64,000 nt of DNA from Phylloscopus collybita (Eukaryota > Chordata > Aves > Passeriformes > Phylloscopidae), in contig JAJNNQ010000143.1 in the NCBI GenBank assembly GCA_027886175.1, forward strand, positions 325,001 through 389,000. Direction: 5' to 3'. The translations under genes and the position numbers were made by a program. Below, piece by piece: positions 63,323 to 64,000 of the stretch; the first letter of the stretch is position 1, and each line of letters starts with the position of its first letter. The notes under the pieces are model-generated. The model made no database searches. It was not told the origin of the DNA and was given only the letters and a program-made list of their open reading frames with translations.

Positions 63323-64000
63323 CCACAGCAGCTCCAGCTGCAGCTTTGCTGAGGCTGCTGCTGCTGCTGCCCAGCCACAGCAGCTCCAGCTGCAGCTTTG
63401 CTCAGGCTGCTGCTGCCCAGCCACAGCAGCTCCAGCTGCAGCTTTGCTGGGGCTGCTGCTGCTGCCCAGCCACAGCAGCTCCAGCTGCAGCTTTGCTCAG
63501 ATTGCTGCTGCCCAGCCACAGCAGCTCCAGCTGCAGCTTTGCTCAGGCTGCTGCTGCTGCCCATCCACAGCAGCTCCAGCTGCAGCTTTGCTCAGGCTGC
63601 TGCTGCTGCCCATCCACAGCAGCTCCAGCTGCAGCTTTGTCAGGCTGCTGCTGCTGCCCATCCACAGCAGCTCCAGCTGCAGATTTGCTCAGACTGCTGC
63701 TGCCCATCCACAGCAGCTCCAGCTGCAGCTTTGTCAGGCTGCTGCTGCTGCTGCCCATCCACAGCAGCTCCAGCTGCAGCTTTGCTGGGGCTGCTGCTGC
63801 TGCCCAGCCACAGCAGCTCCAGCTGCAGCTTTGCTCAGGCTGCTGCTGCTGCCCATCCACAGCAGCTCCAGCTGCAGCTTTGCTCAGGCTGCTGCTGCCC
63901 AGCCAGAGCAGCTCCAGCTGCAGCTTTGCTCAGGCTGCTGCTGCTGCCCATCCACAGCAGCTCCAGCTGCAGGTTTGCTGGGGCTGCTGCTGCTGCCCAT
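63323..64000. repeat. 46-52-bp CTG-containing minisatellite running off the right edge
   Basis: Fourteen units begin with CCACAG (one CCAGAG), at 63323, 63375, 63421, 63470, 63516, 63565, 63614, 63662, 63708, 63759, 63808, 63857, 63903 and 63952. Each holds AGCTCCAGCTGCAGCTTTGC and a short (CTG) run of 2-4 copies. Spacing is mostly 46, 49 or 52, so unit length varies by whole CTG triplets; a one-base loss in TTTGTCAGG explains 48 and 51. The array continues beyond the window. Confidence 0.97.

Noticed and set aside
63289..63860. Glutamine- and alanine-rich frames on the minus strand
   Set aside because: Product of CTG-containing minisatellite units whose length is mostly not a multiple of three; frames shift between units.

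Overview
The window is vertebrate, and most likely bird, nuclear DNA. It holds a multi-exon gene with GT-AG introns, at least eleven CR1 LINE fragments (the main avian retroposon) with the typical CR1 3' ends, GC-rich introns and many GC-rich minisatellites. The GC content and repeat load would suit a microchromosome or a GC-rich chromosome arm; that placement is inference.

One protein-coding gene is clear. It lies on the minus strand and runs from a first exon with ATG at 48450 to an exon ending at 3235, then continues off the left edge. Eleven coding exons can be joined with every splice phase agreeing (811, 59, 88, 86, 142, 135, 128, 156, 93, 105 and 172 coding bases, together 658 codons plus one base). 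The protein is AGAP3 (centaurin gamma-3): an isoform-specific basic N-terminus, a GTPase-like domain (exons 3-7), a Ser-rich linker with a basic cluster (exons 7-9) and the first half of the split PH domain (exons 10-11). The rest of the PH domain, the ArfGAP domain and the ankyrin repeats lie beyond position 1. AGAP3 is preferred to AGAP1 because of the linker words PECKAD and RLPRAT and the GGTG end of exon 11.

Layout, right to left in the direction of AGAP3 transcription: 49.5-64 kb is upstream sequence with no confident gene, two CR1 copies, a strict 20-bp minisatellite (58.22-58.84 kb) and a 46-52-bp CTG-containing minisatellite running off the right edge. 47.6-49.5 kb is a CpG island with the first exon and a 12-bp minisatellite. 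37-47.6 kb is intron 1 with a 1.1-kb array of 18/19-bp units. 30-37 kb holds the compact GTPase-domain exons 2-6. 19-30 kb holds exons 7 and 8. 15.3-19.1 kb is intron 8, with a 3'-UTR-like block and a poly(A) signal that fit the terminal exon of a short GTPase-only isoform of the CRAG type. 15.0-15.6 kb is an intragenic CpG island around exon 9. 3.2-8.1 kb holds exons 10 and 11.

The most notable observation is that one locus seems equipped for several products: an alternative N-terminus, a truncated GTPase-only isoform made by intronic polyadenylation, and possibly an internally initiated PH-ArfGAP form from the CpG island at exon 9. No tRNA, rRNA, CRISPR or second confident gene was found. 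Long open frames inside minisatellites and antisense to the first exon are judged non-coding.
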